Of a DNA stretch of 64,000 nt, positions 29,977 through 38,654 are shown piece after piece (positions within the stretch are counted from its first letter, which is position 1; every line of letters begins with the position of its first letter). This stretch comes from Bacteroidetes bacterium HLUCCA01. GTDB taxonomy: Bacteria > Bacteroidota > Rhodothermia > Balneolales > HLUCCA01. The translations under genes and the position numbers were made by a program. Where the stretch lies: the NCBI GenBank assembly GCA_001314545.1, contig LIHN01000018.1, forward strand, positions 62,001 to 126,000. Reading direction: 5' to 3'. A model generated the notes under the pieces. It made no database searches. It saw only the letters and a list, made by a program, of their open reading frames with translations, and had not been told where the DNA came from.

Positions 29977-30642
29977 ATGCAACTGACTAAAGAATCCGTA
30001 CAAAGCGCCTTGCAGAGCCCACTCCCCGGGTTACCTGCACAGCTTCTGATGGCTCCCCTGCCGGAGGGCGAGTCCGGAAGGACCATCCCTGCACCCCCGC
30101 CCGGTGTTCGGAAAAGTGCCGTCTTACTGTTGCTCAGCAACAACGATGAGTCCGGCCTCACGGAGTTGACATTAACGCTGCGAAGCAGCAGACTTCTATC
30201 CCACAGCGGACAACTGAGTCTGCCGGGCGGGCGGATAGAACGGGACGAAACCATAGAAATGGCCGCTCTGCGAGAAACTCGCGAAGAAATTGGGATTAGC
30301 GAGGAATCCCCGCATGTTCTGGGGGAGCTGACCTCCCTGCACGTCCCCCATTCCGGGAATCTGATCTTCCCGGTCGTAGGATGGATTGACGCCCTGCCCC
30401 CGTTACACCTGGAGCCTTTCGAAGTCTCCGAAGCCTTTCAGGTACCACTATCGTATCTCTATGAACCTGGCCGTAAATACGTTGAAGAGTGGAACCTGCG
30501 CGGACAAACATACCATGTCCCCTACTGGAAGGTCCATCACTCGGTACCGCTTTGGGGTGCTACAGCCATGATTCTGAGTGAGTTCATGGCGCTGACGCAG
30601 CGTATTACAGACCATCAGGGACTTTCAGACTCCACAGCATAA
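29977..30642 (+). CDS. Nudix hydrolase, CoA pyrophosphatase type
   Basis: The 221-residue protein has the Nudix box GGRIERDETIEMAALRETRE then EIG, and the upstream UPF0035-type element SHSGQLSLPGG that marks the CoA/acyl-CoA pyrophosphatase (NudL/PCD1) group. It would split CoA to 4'-phosphopantetheine and 3',5'-ADP. The N-terminal PLPGLPAQLLMAPLPE matches family N termini, supporting the ATG at 29977. That ATG follows a terminator T-tract with no room for a ribosome-binding site other than the hairpin itself. It is convergent with rluF, 10 bp away. Confidence 0.9.
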   Translation: MQLTKESVQSALQSPLPGLPAQLLMAPLPEGESGRTIPAPPPGVRKSAVLLLLSNNDESGLTELTLTLRSSRLLSHSGQLSLPGGRIERDETIEMAALRETREEIGISEESPHVLGELTSLHVPHSGNLIFPVVGWIDALPPLHLEPFEVSEAFQVPLSYLYEPGRKYVEEWNLRGQTYHVPYWKVHHSVPLWGATAMILSEFMALTQRITDHQGLSDSTA

Positions 30643-30652
30643 ACAGCTGTTC

Positions 30653-31492
30653 TTATTTCCGGGTCCTGCGTGTCTTTGATGCTGCCGCACGTGACCCGGG
30701 TTTTCCGTTTTTTTTGGGGGATCGAACAGGTTTCTTTTGAGCAACCTTCCTGCCAAAGGAATGTACCTTTTTTGGAGCAGGTTCAGCTTTCGTTTCACCT
30801 ACTTCTGACATCAGCACTTCCTCTTCCTTATCTGTCAGGAAGCGCCAGGTTCCCATCGCCAGATTTTCAAGGTGAATGTGCATAATACGTGTGCGCTGCA
30901 AGTCTTTCACTGTGTACCCCAAAACCTTACACATTCTTCGTATCTGACGGTTCAGCCCCTGCTGCAATATAATCCGAAAGGTATGGCTATCCGTCTGAAT
31001 AACCCTGCACGGCCGGGTACGGGTACCTAAAATGGAAACCCCTTCCGACATTTTTTTCACGAAATCATCGGTGACGGGCCGGTCAACATGAACCAGGTAT
31101 TCCTTATCGTGTGCATTGCTGACCCGAAGAATATTATTGACGATATCTCCGTCATTGGTCAGCAATATGAGGCCATGCGAGTCTTTGTCGAGCCGGCCTA
31201 CCGGGAAAATCCGGCCTCCATGGTATCCCACTGCCTTGATGATATTATCGGGATCAGACCGCTCGGTAGTGGAGGTAACACCTACCGGTTTATTGTAGGC
31301 CAGGTACACCCGTTGCATCCGGTGTTCCAGCGGATTTCCATCAACCAGAATGCGGTCTGAGGAGTCAACCAGGTCGCCCAGGGTGGCGGCCCGACCATTT
31401 ACCCGAACCTTACCCTGTTCAATTTTGCGGTCGGCCTGCCGACGAGAGCAGATACCGGCCTCGGCAATGTATTTATTCAGTCTAATTTTCAT
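30653..31492 (-). CDS. rluF: 23S rRNA pseudouridine synthase RluF-like
   Basis: The enzyme isomerises a uridine of 23S rRNA. It has an N-terminal S4 RNA-binding domain (IRLNKYIAEAGICSRRQADR) and the RsuA-family catalytic motif PVGRLDKDSHGLILLTNDGD, followed by LNRQIRRMCKVLGY. The segments ILGTRTRPCRV and RTRIMHIHLENL resemble RluF more than RluB or RsuA. The last 45 residues form a Lys/Arg/Pro/Ser-rich basic tail, also seen in RluF. Its ATG overlaps the M20 gene stop by 4 nt. Confidence 0.9.
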   Translation of the reverse strand: MKIRLNKYIAEAGICSRRQADRKIEQGKVRVNGRAATLGDLVDSSDRILVDGNPLEHRMQRVYLAYNKPVGVTSTTERSDPDNIIKAVGYHGGRIFPVGRLDKDSHGLILLTNDGDIVNNILRVSNAHDKEYLVHVDRPVTDDFVKKMSEGVSILGTRTRPCRVIQTDSHTFRIILQQGLNRQIRRMCKVLGYTVKDLQRTRIMHIHLENLAMGTWRFLTDKEEEVLMSEVGETKAEPAPKKVHSFGRKVAQKKPVRSPKKNGKPGSRAAASKTRRTRK

Positions 31493-32706
31493 ACGTCATC
31501 TATGGGTGGGTGGGGCGTAGCTTTCGTTTTTAAAACAAGTTCGGCAAGTACAGACATCCCGGTCAGCATAGCTTTTTCATCTACATTAAAGCGTGGATGG
31601 TGCCAGTTCCAGCTGTTGCTTTCTGCCTCGTTGCTGCCGGTTCCCAGATAAAAATACGCCCCCGGAAACTCCTGCAGATAAAATGAAAAATCCTCCCCGG
31701 CCATAAGCGGCTCGGGCAGAGTAACGACTGACACGCCCGGTATACCATCAGCTGTTTGTTTCAGCGCGTCAACAGCCCAATCGGTATTGACAACGGCCGG
31801 ATACCCGGAAATATACCTGTATGAAATGGTCGCCCCGGCAGCTTCGGCTATGCCCCGGGCCATACCTTCAATACGGGCACTGATCTGCGTGGAAAGCGCC
31901 TGCGAGAATGACCTGATCGTACCCAGCATAGCAACTTCATCGGGAATTACATTGCACACAGATCCCCCCGCAATCTTCCCTACCGTCACCACGGCTGCGT
32001 CCAGCGGATTCACATTACGTGAGACAATACTTTGCAGTACCGTAACAATCTGGGCAGCGATGACTACCGGATCAACGGTTTTTTGCGGGATAGCGGCATG
32101 GCCGCCCTTTCCGTGAACGGTGAGCTCAAATTCATCCGGTCGGGCCATCATCGGACCCTTGATCAAGGCTATTTCTCCAACCCCGGCATAGGGGTATGCG
32201 TGTAGCCCGTAGATAGCCTGGACCCCAAGTTTTTGCAGCAGACCTGTTTCCATGAGCAATCGCGCACCACCGGGTGGCTTCTCCTCCCCGGGTTGAAAAA
32301 CAAGAACAACTGTACCGGCAACATATGCTTTCAAAGACGCCAGAATATGGGCTGTACCCAATAAATTTGCCGTATGCAGGTCGTGACCACAGCAGTGCGC
32401 CGCACCGGGTACCTGTGAAATAAACTCCTGCTTGTGTTCACCCTCCTCGTCCATTGGCAGCGCATCAATGTCGGCGCGAAGGGCAAGTACGCCTTTGCCA
32501 CCCGCATCGCCGCGGAGTACCGCTACACAACCGGTCTGCAGCGGACGATGGATTTCGTAACCGAGGGCCGCGAGTTCGGCGATGATCCGCTCGGTTGTCC
32601 GGAATTCCTTATAACTGATTTCAGGGTTTCGATGCAGATCGCGGCGAAATGCGACCATCTCCGGGAACACCTTCAGGGCCTGCTGCCCAATAAGATCGGA
32701 AATCAC
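31489..32706 (-). CDS. M20 family amidohydrolase
   Basis: This 405-residue zinc or manganese amidohydrolase is of the IAA-amino-acid hydrolase / N-acyl-amino-acid deacylase type. The metal-site motifs are ADIDALPMDEE, AAHCCGHDLHTANLLG, QPGEEKPPGGARLL, HGKGGHAAIPQ and MAGEDFSFYLQ; CGHD plus the downstream Cys identifies the amidohydrolase subgroup. The substrate is not predictable. It starts with GTG at 32706, overlapping the upstream hydrolase stop as GTGA, and overlaps rluF at its end, so all three genes are coupled. Confidence 0.92.
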   Translation of the reverse strand: MISDLIGQQALKVFPEMVAFRRDLHRNPEISYKEFRTTERIIAELAALGYEIHRPLQTGCVAVLRGDAGGKGVLALRADIDALPMDEEGEHKQEFISQVPGAAHCCGHDLHTANLLGTAHILASLKAYVAGTVVLVFQPGEEKPPGGARLLMETGLLQKLGVQAIYGLHAYPYAGVGEIALIKGPMMARPDEFELTVHGKGGHAAIPQKTVDPVVIAAQIVTVLQSIVSRNVNPLDAAVVTVGKIAGGSVCNVIPDEVAMLGTIRSFSQALSTQISARIEGMARGIAEAAGATISYRYISGYPAVVNTDWAVDALKQTADGIPGVSVVTLPEPLMAGEDFSFYLQEFPGAYFYLGTGSNEAESNSWNWHHPRFNVDEKAMLTGMSVLAELVLKTKATPHPPIDDV

Positions 32707-33413
32707 GATTCTTCCGGTAAGACAATGCGTTCGCCCGGCTTCGGAATGAGTACCTGTGTGTCCGAACTTTCAGCGGCGTGTGCCTGAAACAGTTCCGGCG
32801 AACCGGTGAGTACCGGAAAAGTGCCATAATGGATGGGTATGGCATAAGGTGCCCCGATGAGTTCACAGCACAAGGCTCCCTCAAAATCACCCATCGTATA
32901 GTGGTCACCGATGGGTACCGCCACCAGATCGGGTTTGTACATCTGACCGTAGAACTCCAGATCGGCAAAGATGTTGGTATCACCCATGTGATAGAAGGTA
33001 ACGTCGTCTTCAACCCGGACAATCAGTCCGCCGGCCTCACCGGCGTAGGCAAGTCCATAGGATGAACTGTGGTTGGCAGAAACCAGTGTTACCGAAAAAC
33101 CCTCGAAATTCACCGTCCCTCCCTTGTTGAATTCAACGGCCTGATCTTCGGCCAGACCGGCCTTTTTCAGCAGGGCAATAAGTTCCACAATGCCAACCAC
33201 TTTGCATCCCGTTTCACGGGCAATGTCAAGGGTATCGCCCACATGATCTTCATGCCCGTGCGTGAGCAGGATGTAATCCGCCCGCGTTACCTTCTTGAAT
33301 GCCTCGGGAGTTTTGGGGTTACCCGACAAAAACGGGTCAATGTAAATGACCTTATCTTCAGGTGTGGTCAGTTGAAAAGCGGAGTGTCCCAGCCAGATTA
33401 AATTGGATTTCAT
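32703..33413 (-). CDS. Metal-dependent hydrolase, UPF0173 / metallo-beta-lactamase fold
   Basis: This 236-residue protein opens WLGHSAFQLTTPEDKVIYID and has the metallo-beta-lactamase motif LLTHGHEDHVGD, with later His/Asp ligands in SANHSSSYG, FYHMGDTN and PIHYGTFP. This matches the UPF0173 group related to YtkL and RNase-Z-like enzymes; the substrate is unknown. It is the first gene of a three-gene coupled operon with an M20 amidohydrolase and RluF. It is divergent from the beta-helix protein gene. Confidence 0.92.
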   Translation of the reverse strand: MKSNLIWLGHSAFQLTTPEDKVIYIDPFLSGNPKTPEAFKKVTRADYILLTHGHEDHVGDTLDIARETGCKVVGIVELIALLKKAGLAEDQAVEFNKGGTVNFEGFSVTLVSANHSSSYGLAYAGEAGGLIVRVEDDVTFYHMGDTNIFADLEFYGQMYKPDLVAVPIGDHYTMGDFEGALCCELIGAPYAIPIHYGTFPVLTGSPELFQAHAAESSDTQVLIPKPGERIVLPEES

Positions 33414-33531
33414 AAGCGTTACTTAATTTCGCAGATTGGTTGTGTACCCTTTACGCGTCGTTGGTATTTTCATTGTACAAAAGTACGTAAAATGTACCAG
33501 CATTTGAGAATCCAACTTACCGCAGGCACAA

Positions 33532-33566
33532 ACGTACTGAGTGTTATATCTCATGCTCAGTAACGT
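33532..33566. promoter_or_regulatory. Bulged inverted repeat upstream of the beta-helix protein gene
   Basis: ACGTACTGAG and CTCAGTAACGT form a 10-bp dyad with a single-base bulge around a 14-nt loop that contains TTATAT. It ends 12 bp before the ATG at 33579. It could be an operator flanking a -10 element or a hairpin at the ribosome-binding site. Confidence 0.35.
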
Positions 33567-33578
33567 AATTTATTTGTT

Positions 33579-34862
33579 ATGAAATCACAATTTTCCTGGG
33601 AAATGGCCGCCGTTGGCCTGCTTATTATTGCCGTTTCGATATGGCTTACCACCAGTAAGAACGATAATCAGACCGATCTGCGTGAACCGGGACTTGCCAA
33701 TGTACTGAACGAAGAGCCTGAGCAGCATCACCGGGCTTCCGCTGACCAACACAACGGTAAACCATCCGGTATGGATACCTTACACACACCCGCTGAACCC
33801 GCACAGGCGGGGAATACCGTTGATCAAACCGCTGCAGCTTCCCCGGCAGATCCGGCACCCGACGCGTTGAATGCAGCAGCCGATACAGCCCCGCGCAATG
33901 GTGCATCCGGTACTGCGGGTGATGTAGAAACCGACTCAGCAGCCAGGTCCTTTGATAATTCAGCCGTTACCAACGCCGCCACCTCGGACAATAATCCAGA
34001 AAACAGTGCCTTTAACCAGCTATTTGATCCTGCTACCGCCACCCTGATTGCAGAAGAGCGATTTGATGCCTTCGCGGTGGCTTCTGTAGAGGTCGATGCA
34101 GCCATCGGGCACATTCAGATACGCAGCCATAGCGGCAGCGAAATTATCGTACAGATATGGCTGGCCGAGGGTCTGAGTGAGCAGGATTTCAACCGATATT
34201 ACCGAAGTGAAATCGCCCGCTCGCCGGAAAAAATTCAGGCATTTATCAGCAACCGCCAGCAGGATGAGTCATGGATTGACCAACTGTCCCGACTCTGGAA
34301 CAGTACCGAAGGCTCCACCACCGTTCGAGCCGGTATCCGGATAACGATTCCCGAGGGCGCACTCACATCCACTGCTAAAACGGGTGCCGGAAATATTGAA
34401 GCAGCCCATACCGGAGGCGATATCAATCTGAATACAACGGCAGGAAACATTACCCTGACTGGCCTTTTCGGCCGGACGGTTGCCGAAACCACTGCCGGAA
34501 ACATCCGGGCTGATGCGCTTCAGGGTACCATCGCACTGCGTACCCGGGCCGGAAACATCGTGGCAGAGAATCTGGATGCCAATACCGAACTTCGTACCAT
34601 AGCAGGAAATATTTCCGCAAGCGCAGTTGGCGGAACACAACGCATGGACCTTGAGTCGCGGGTAGGTAATGTATCGTTGATCGTACCGGCTCAGGTAAAC
34701 GGCGATCTGCGCATGGACGGATCTACCGTAGATCTTCATGAGGCATTCCCTTTTGAAGGCGAACGGGAAGATCGCTTTATTCGGGGTACAATCAATGGCG
34801 GCGGACCCCTGCTTCGGATTCACTCAGGCATAGGCAACGCAAGTCTGAACATTCCGGAGTAA
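33579..34862 (+). CDS. Membrane-anchored beta-helix protein (DUF4097-like)
   Basis: The 427-residue protein has one N-terminal membrane helix (about 10-25). An Ala/Pro/Asp-rich disordered linker follows (about 30-145), then a DUF4097-type domain built of regular 20-residue turns with the repeated signature T-x-A-G-N-I (TGAGNIEA, TTAGNITL, TTAGNIRA, TRAGNIVA, TIAGNISA, SRVGNVSL). Such domains are right-handed beta-helices or beta-rolls found in putative surface proteins and polymerising cytoskeletal-like factors. The function is unknown. The mnmD-like gene starts 4 bp downstream, so the two are co-transcribed. Confidence 0.8.
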   Translation: MKSQFSWEMAAVGLLIIAVSIWLTTSKNDNQTDLREPGLANVLNEEPEQHHRASADQHNGKPSGMDTLHTPAEPAQAGNTVDQTAAASPADPAPDALNAAADTAPRNGASGTAGDVETDSAARSFDNSAVTNAATSDNNPENSAFNQLFDPATATLIAEERFDAFAVASVEVDAAIGHIQIRSHSGSEIIVQIWLAEGLSEQDFNRYYRSEIARSPEKIQAFISNRQQDESWIDQLSRLWNSTEGSTTVRAGIRITIPEGALTSTAKTGAGNIEAAHTGGDINLNTTAGNITLTGLFGRTVAETTAGNIRADALQGTIALRTRAGNIVAENLDANTELRTIAGNISASAVGGTQRMDLESRVGNVSLIVPAQVNGDLRMDGSTVDLHEAFPFEGEREDRFIRGTINGGGPLLRIHSGIGNASLNIPE

Positions 34863-34866
34863 ACGC

Positions 34867-35628
34867 ATGACCACTGCCCGTATTGAACTATGCCGTGATG
34901 GCTCCCATACGCTGTATTCAGACACATTCGGTCAATTTTATCATAACCCGAACGGCGCTGTGGCTGAGAGTCTGCATGTTTTTTTTGAAACATCCGGCGT
35001 CCTCAGTGACCTGCAAAAGAATAAACCGGTTAATGTACTGGAAATTGGTTTCGGGACCGGATTGAATGCCTTATTGCTGGCCGATGCCCTGTTGCAGTTG
35101 AACAGCAGCTCAACCGTTACTTTTCAGAGTGTAGAGGCTTTTCCCATTGGTATCGACACCGCGAAAAATCTTAATTACAGTGAGTTTCTTGCCAATCCGT
35201 GGCTTGGAAACCATCTTCTGCCGGTATTCAGACAATTACAAACTGAATCAGCATCCTACGAATTTCCGGGCATATTGCAGCTGGATGTATTCCGCGGAAC
35301 GGTGAAGGATGCCCAATTTAAAAGTCGTTTTTTCAACTACGTGTTTCACGACCCCTTCTCCCCGGAGGTGAATCCGGAATTATGGACGGCAACCTTGTTT
35401 GAAAAACTAAAGGCAGCCTGTACACCGCAATCGGTTCTCACCACCTACTGCGCAGCCACCAAAGCGCGCGCCGCCATGGTGGTAGGCGGATGGCACGCAG
35501 CACGTGCCCCCGGAGCTCTGGGCAAGCGTGAAATGACGGTGGCATCATTGGACCCCGAAAAACTATCGGGGTTCAGCAGACTCAACGAAGATCGACTCCG
35601 GGAGCGGTTCGCTTCACAACAGCGTTAA
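34867..35628 (+). CDS. MnmC/MnmD-like tRNA 5-methylaminomethyl-2-thiouridine methyltransferase
   Basis: The 253-residue SAM-dependent methyltransferase has SDTFGQFYHNPNGAVAES at its start, the SAM loop VLEIGFGTGLNALLLAD, and the MnmD-type motif VFHDPFSPEVNPELWT. It corresponds to the methyltransferase half of bifunctional MnmC without the FAD oxidase domain, as in stand-alone MnmD proteins that finish wobble-uridine modification. It lies 4 bp after the beta-helix gene and its stop is 9 bp from the convergent mscS stop. Confidence 0.88.
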   Translation: MTTARIELCRDGSHTLYSDTFGQFYHNPNGAVAESLHVFFETSGVLSDLQKNKPVNVLEIGFGTGLNALLLADALLQLNSSSTVTFQSVEAFPIGIDTAKNLNYSEFLANPWLGNHLLPVFRQLQTESASYEFPGILQLDVFRGTVKDAQFKSRFFNYVFHDPFSPEVNPELWTATLFEKLKAACTPQSVLTTYCAATKARAAMVVGGWHAARAPGALGKREMTVASLDPEKLSGFSRLNEDRLRERFASQQR

Positions 35629-35637
35629 TCCGTCTGA

Positions 35638-36483
35638 TCAACGAGATGGATCTTTTTCAACCACCGATACCGGAAAGGGTCGGGTCGATTCTCCGGCATA
35701 CAGCGATACGTGAGGAAATGGTATTTCAATACCCTCACGGTCAAACCGCTGCTTAATGGCCAGATAAAGCTCATCACTTACCACCAAAAAATCATCCTTC
35801 GCCACCCAGACACGCAGGAACAATTCAACCGATGAATTGGCAAAGCTGCTGATGTTTACCATGGGTGAGGGCTCCTGAAGTGCCAGCTTATGTTCGGCAG
35901 CAATTTCGAATAAAATTTTCCGTACCCGCTCTACATCTTCTTTGTAGGCTATACCAACACTGATATCAATACGCCGAATCGGGAAACGGGTGATGTTGAC
36001 AACCACCTGTTTAATAATCATTTCATTGGGAATCCGGACAAATCGGTTATCGAAGGTGCGGATTTTGATAGAGAGCGTATCGATGGATAATACCACGCCT
36101 GTAAGGTCATTTACCGTTATCACATCCCCTACTTCAAAAGGTTTTTCGGCAATTAAAAACAAGCCACTAATCACGTTGGACACACTCGTCTGGGAGGCAA
36201 AACCAAGGGCTACACCCACAATCCCTGCAGCCCCCAAAAGTGGTCCCAGGCTGAATCCAAGCTCCGTGAGAAAAGCCATGAGAACGACGCCCATCAGAAC
36301 GTAGTAAAATACCTTGGCTGAGAGCATCCCGTAATGCGGACCGTAGCGATGGGTGACAGAACGTCGCAGTATTTTGCGTAAATACAGGATGACCGGGATA
36401 GAAATCACCAGAAACAACCCAGCCCTAACAAAATTATTCCAGAAGTCTTCGTTGAGATAATCCCAGATACTAAACTCAATCAT
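35638..36483 (-). CDS. MscS-family small-conductance mechanosensitive channel
   Basis: The 281-residue protein has an N-terminal membrane helix (about 17-35) and further helices around 60-110. The pore-lining TM3 is Gly/Ala-rich (LGAAGIVGVALGFASQ) and is followed by the MscS beta domain (KPFEVGDVITVNDLTGVV, then FVRIPNEMII) and a mixed C-terminal domain. The channel would open under membrane tension to release solutes on osmotic downshift. It starts 8 bp after a DUF432-like gene. Confidence 0.93.
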   Translation of the reverse strand: MIEFSIWDYLNEDFWNNFVRAGLFLVISIPVILYLRKILRRSVTHRYGPHYGMLSAKVFYYVLMGVVLMAFLTELGFSLGPLLGAAGIVGVALGFASQTSVSNVISGLFLIAEKPFEVGDVITVNDLTGVVLSIDTLSIKIRTFDNRFVRIPNEMIIKQVVVNITRFPIRRIDISVGIAYKEDVERVRKILFEIAAEHKLALQEPSPMVNISSFANSSVELFLRVWVAKDDFLVVSDELYLAIKQRFDREGIEIPFPHVSLYAGESTRPFPVSVVEKDPSR

Positions 36484-36491
36484 GTTTTACC

Positions 36492-37277
36492 CTATGAAAA
36501 GATGTTGATTTCTTTGAAAATCCGTTCTGCGATTGATTTTTTCATCGGCAATCTCGGTGAACGAACAAATACAGCCTGTTGGGCAACAGCAGGTGCCTGA
36601 CCTCTCATGGCAATTTCACTATGCTGATTTGAGCCCTTGTACACCACATCCATTTCGTCCGTCCAGAACCGTCCGGCATGATGAAACAGTGAAAGACGCT
36701 CCACGAGAACATTGATTTTTTCGATGAGTAAATCTTCCCCTGATTCATTGGATATGTTCATGGTAGCCACGGCCAGATGGGCTTCATTCTGTTCAAAGTC
36801 GGCCTCCCGACGGGCTCTTGTCTCCAGCCAGTACCCGGGTTTACCATGAGTGAGGTCGCCAATCCAGGTACGGCTCAGCTCAACAGCAGGAACCTCCAAT
36901 AAGGTATGGTCCGGATTTATCGAGGTATGAACCGTTATCCAGATAGGTATTCGGGTATAAATCTTCACCCGGGCACCCGGACTCAGTCTGAAAGGCGAAT
37001 CGGGCTTGACCACCACCTGCATATCGGGCATAGCAGGCTTCAGAATAATCTGAAAATCTTCCCGTTGCAATGCCCATCGCGACCAGGTACGATTTTCTGC
37101 ATCGGATTCACTGCCATCAGCACGCTCACTGGCAATCCTGAGCTCATTGAGTATTCTTTGAAAATACAACCTCAACGGACCGGCGTTCAACACCAACACT
37201 CCATTTTCGCTTTGTTGGAGCACTAAACCATAAGTACCCGGGTTGAGTGTCTTTGCACCGTCTTTACCTTTTCTCAT
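36492..37277 (-). CDS. DUF432-like soluble protein paired with MscS
   Basis: This 261-residue protein has no signal peptide or membrane helix and many beta-strand-like segments. I tentatively assign it to DUF432, a family I recall as often adjacent to mechanosensitive channels, especially in archaea; the middle segment RIPIWITVHTSIN fits its pattern. It is co-directional with mscS, 8 bp apart, and probably first in that operon, so a role as channel-associated or osmoregulatory partner is a reasonable inference. The function is unknown. Confidence 0.7.
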   Translation of the reverse strand: MRKGKDGAKTLNPGTYGLVLQQSENGVLVLNAGPLRLYFQRILNELRIASERADGSESDAENRTWSRWALQREDFQIILKPAMPDMQVVVKPDSPFRLSPGARVKIYTRIPIWITVHTSINPDHTLLEVPAVELSRTWIGDLTHGKPGYWLETRARREADFEQNEAHLAVATMNISNESGEDLLIEKINVLVERLSLFHHAGRFWTDEMDVVYKGSNQHSEIAMRGQAPAVAQQAVFVRSPRLPMKKSIAERIFKEINIFS

Positions 37278-37589
37278 GTCGAACTGCTAAGCTGCGTTAA
37301 ATTCATATCATTCATAATATATAATCATTTCTGCCCATTTAATGCAGTCCGGGTTTTGATCTGCCTCAGACAACCTGCCTGATCTTCGATTCGGGTTGAT
37401 TTAGGAGTAATCATCAGCACAGCACTGCTGTACTATCCGCTGCGATGTTCGTCTTGGCACATAAAAACAGATACAAGAAAACCGAAAAAGCCCTTTTTCA
37501 GCATAATTTGTTTAGCAATTGCCAAGATTTATGTACCCTTTTTGACTACATTACTCTATAGATACACCCATCGAAAAAAAGGAGCCGTT
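37278..37589. other. 312-bp divergent intergenic region
   Basis: This is the longest gene-free stretch in the window, between the DUF432-like and universal stress protein genes. It is AT-rich next to the DUF432 start (ATAATATATAATC at about 37315-37327). AAAAAAAGGAG lies just before the downstream ATG. I see no convincing -35/-10 pair, RNA structure or short gene. Confidence 0.5.
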
Positions 37590-38471
37590 ATGGAAAAAAT
37601 GAAGATTCTCGTACCAACTGATTTCTCGGAACTGAGCTTCAAAGCTTTTGAGGCGGCCGGACACTTTGCCCGCGTTTTCGATGGTAAAATCGTACCCTTT
37701 CACGCGTACATTCCGCTGAGTGAAATGGATAGTTTTTACTATAGTGGTGTGGGTTTAAGTGGCAATGTTGATTACACTCAGGTTGAAAAAACCGTTGAAA
37801 CCCGGTTGCTGGAAGTAGCCTCTGACCACGTTGACGAACGGCTGCTGGATAAACCCCTGCTGGGAGTAGGCAACCCCGCCCATGCCGTCTCAGAAGCAGC
37901 GGAAGACTGCGGTCTCATCGTACTTACAACACATGGCAGAACCGGATTCAGTCGATTTCTGATGGGTTCCGTAGCCGAAAAAGTCCTCCGGCTTACCCAT
38001 ACTCCAGTACTTGTGGTGGAGGAGAAGTCGGTCATCAAACCCATCGAACGAATCCTGGTGACCACGGATTTCTCAGATAATTCAACAAAGGCTTTCCCGT
38101 TTGCCGCACAAATTGCCTCGAAAACCGGGGCTGAAATTCACTTGATCAACATTCTGATGCGCGAAGGGTTCGACACCGACACAGTCATAGCCGCCGATGT
38201 AAAACTACGCGAAAAAGAATTGGGCGAAATGAAAGATAATTGGTTCAGTGACGTGAAAGACAAAGTTCAAACGCGGGTGATTGTTTCCTTCAAGTCGGTT
38301 CATGAAGCAATTGTTCATGAAAATTCAGCCAGTCCGTATGACCTTGTTGTTATATCTACGATTGGACGCACCGGTCTGGACTACCTGATGCTTGGATCTA
38401 CCGCCGCAAGTGTAGTCAGACATGTAACATCCCCCGTGTTGAGTATAAATCCACGCAGAATAGAAAAATGA
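37590..38471 (+). CDS. Universal stress protein with two Usp domains
   Basis: The 293-residue cytoplasmic protein is a tandem Usp. Each half begins with ILVPTDFS / ILVTTDFS and ends with the ATP-binding signature G-x2-G-x9-G-S/T (GRTGFSRFLMGSVAEKV and GRTGLDYLMLGSTAASVV). Both nucleotide sites look intact. I chose the ATG at 37590 because GGAG lies 5 nt upstream and the Usp fold starts right after it; an upstream TTG frame would add 16 residues. A strong terminator follows. Confidence 0.93.
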   Translation: MEKMKILVPTDFSELSFKAFEAAGHFARVFDGKIVPFHAYIPLSEMDSFYYSGVGLSGNVDYTQVEKTVETRLLEVASDHVDERLLDKPLLGVGNPAHAVSEAAEDCGLIVLTTHGRTGFSRFLMGSVAEKVLRLTHTPVLVVEEKSVIKPIERILVTTDFSDNSTKAFPFAAQIASKTGAEIHLINILMREGFDTDTVIAADVKLREKELGEMKDNWFSDVKDKVQTRVIVSFKSVHEAIVHENSASPYDLVVISTIGRTGLDYLMLGSTAASVVRHVTSPVLSINPRRIEK

Positions 38472-38517
38472 CATACCGAGGCTGATGTAATTTGGTTATG
38501 ACACCAACCTAAAACGA

Positions 38518-38558
38518 AACGCCCGGCAGGTCTTCCTGTCCGGGCGTTATTCTTTTTA
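38518..38558 (+). terminator. Intrinsic terminator after the universal stress protein gene
   Basis: A 12-bp stem with one bulged T (ACGCCCGGCAGG, loop TCTT, CCTGTCCGGGCGT) is followed by a T-rich tail. It lies 47 bp after the usp stop in a convergent intergenic region. Confidence 0.88.
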
Positions 38559-38654
38559 ATTACCGGCCAGCTCATTTGGTTGCAGTCGACCTCATTATTT
38601 GCGTAAGCAGTGGCCGTACATTTGACAGACCATCCTGTGGTGTGTCAATTATTG

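Noticed and set aside
33443-33537. Five GTAC tetramers in the region upstream of the beta-helix gene
   Set aside because: Spacing is irregular and the flanking bases differ, so this is not a convincing repeat array.
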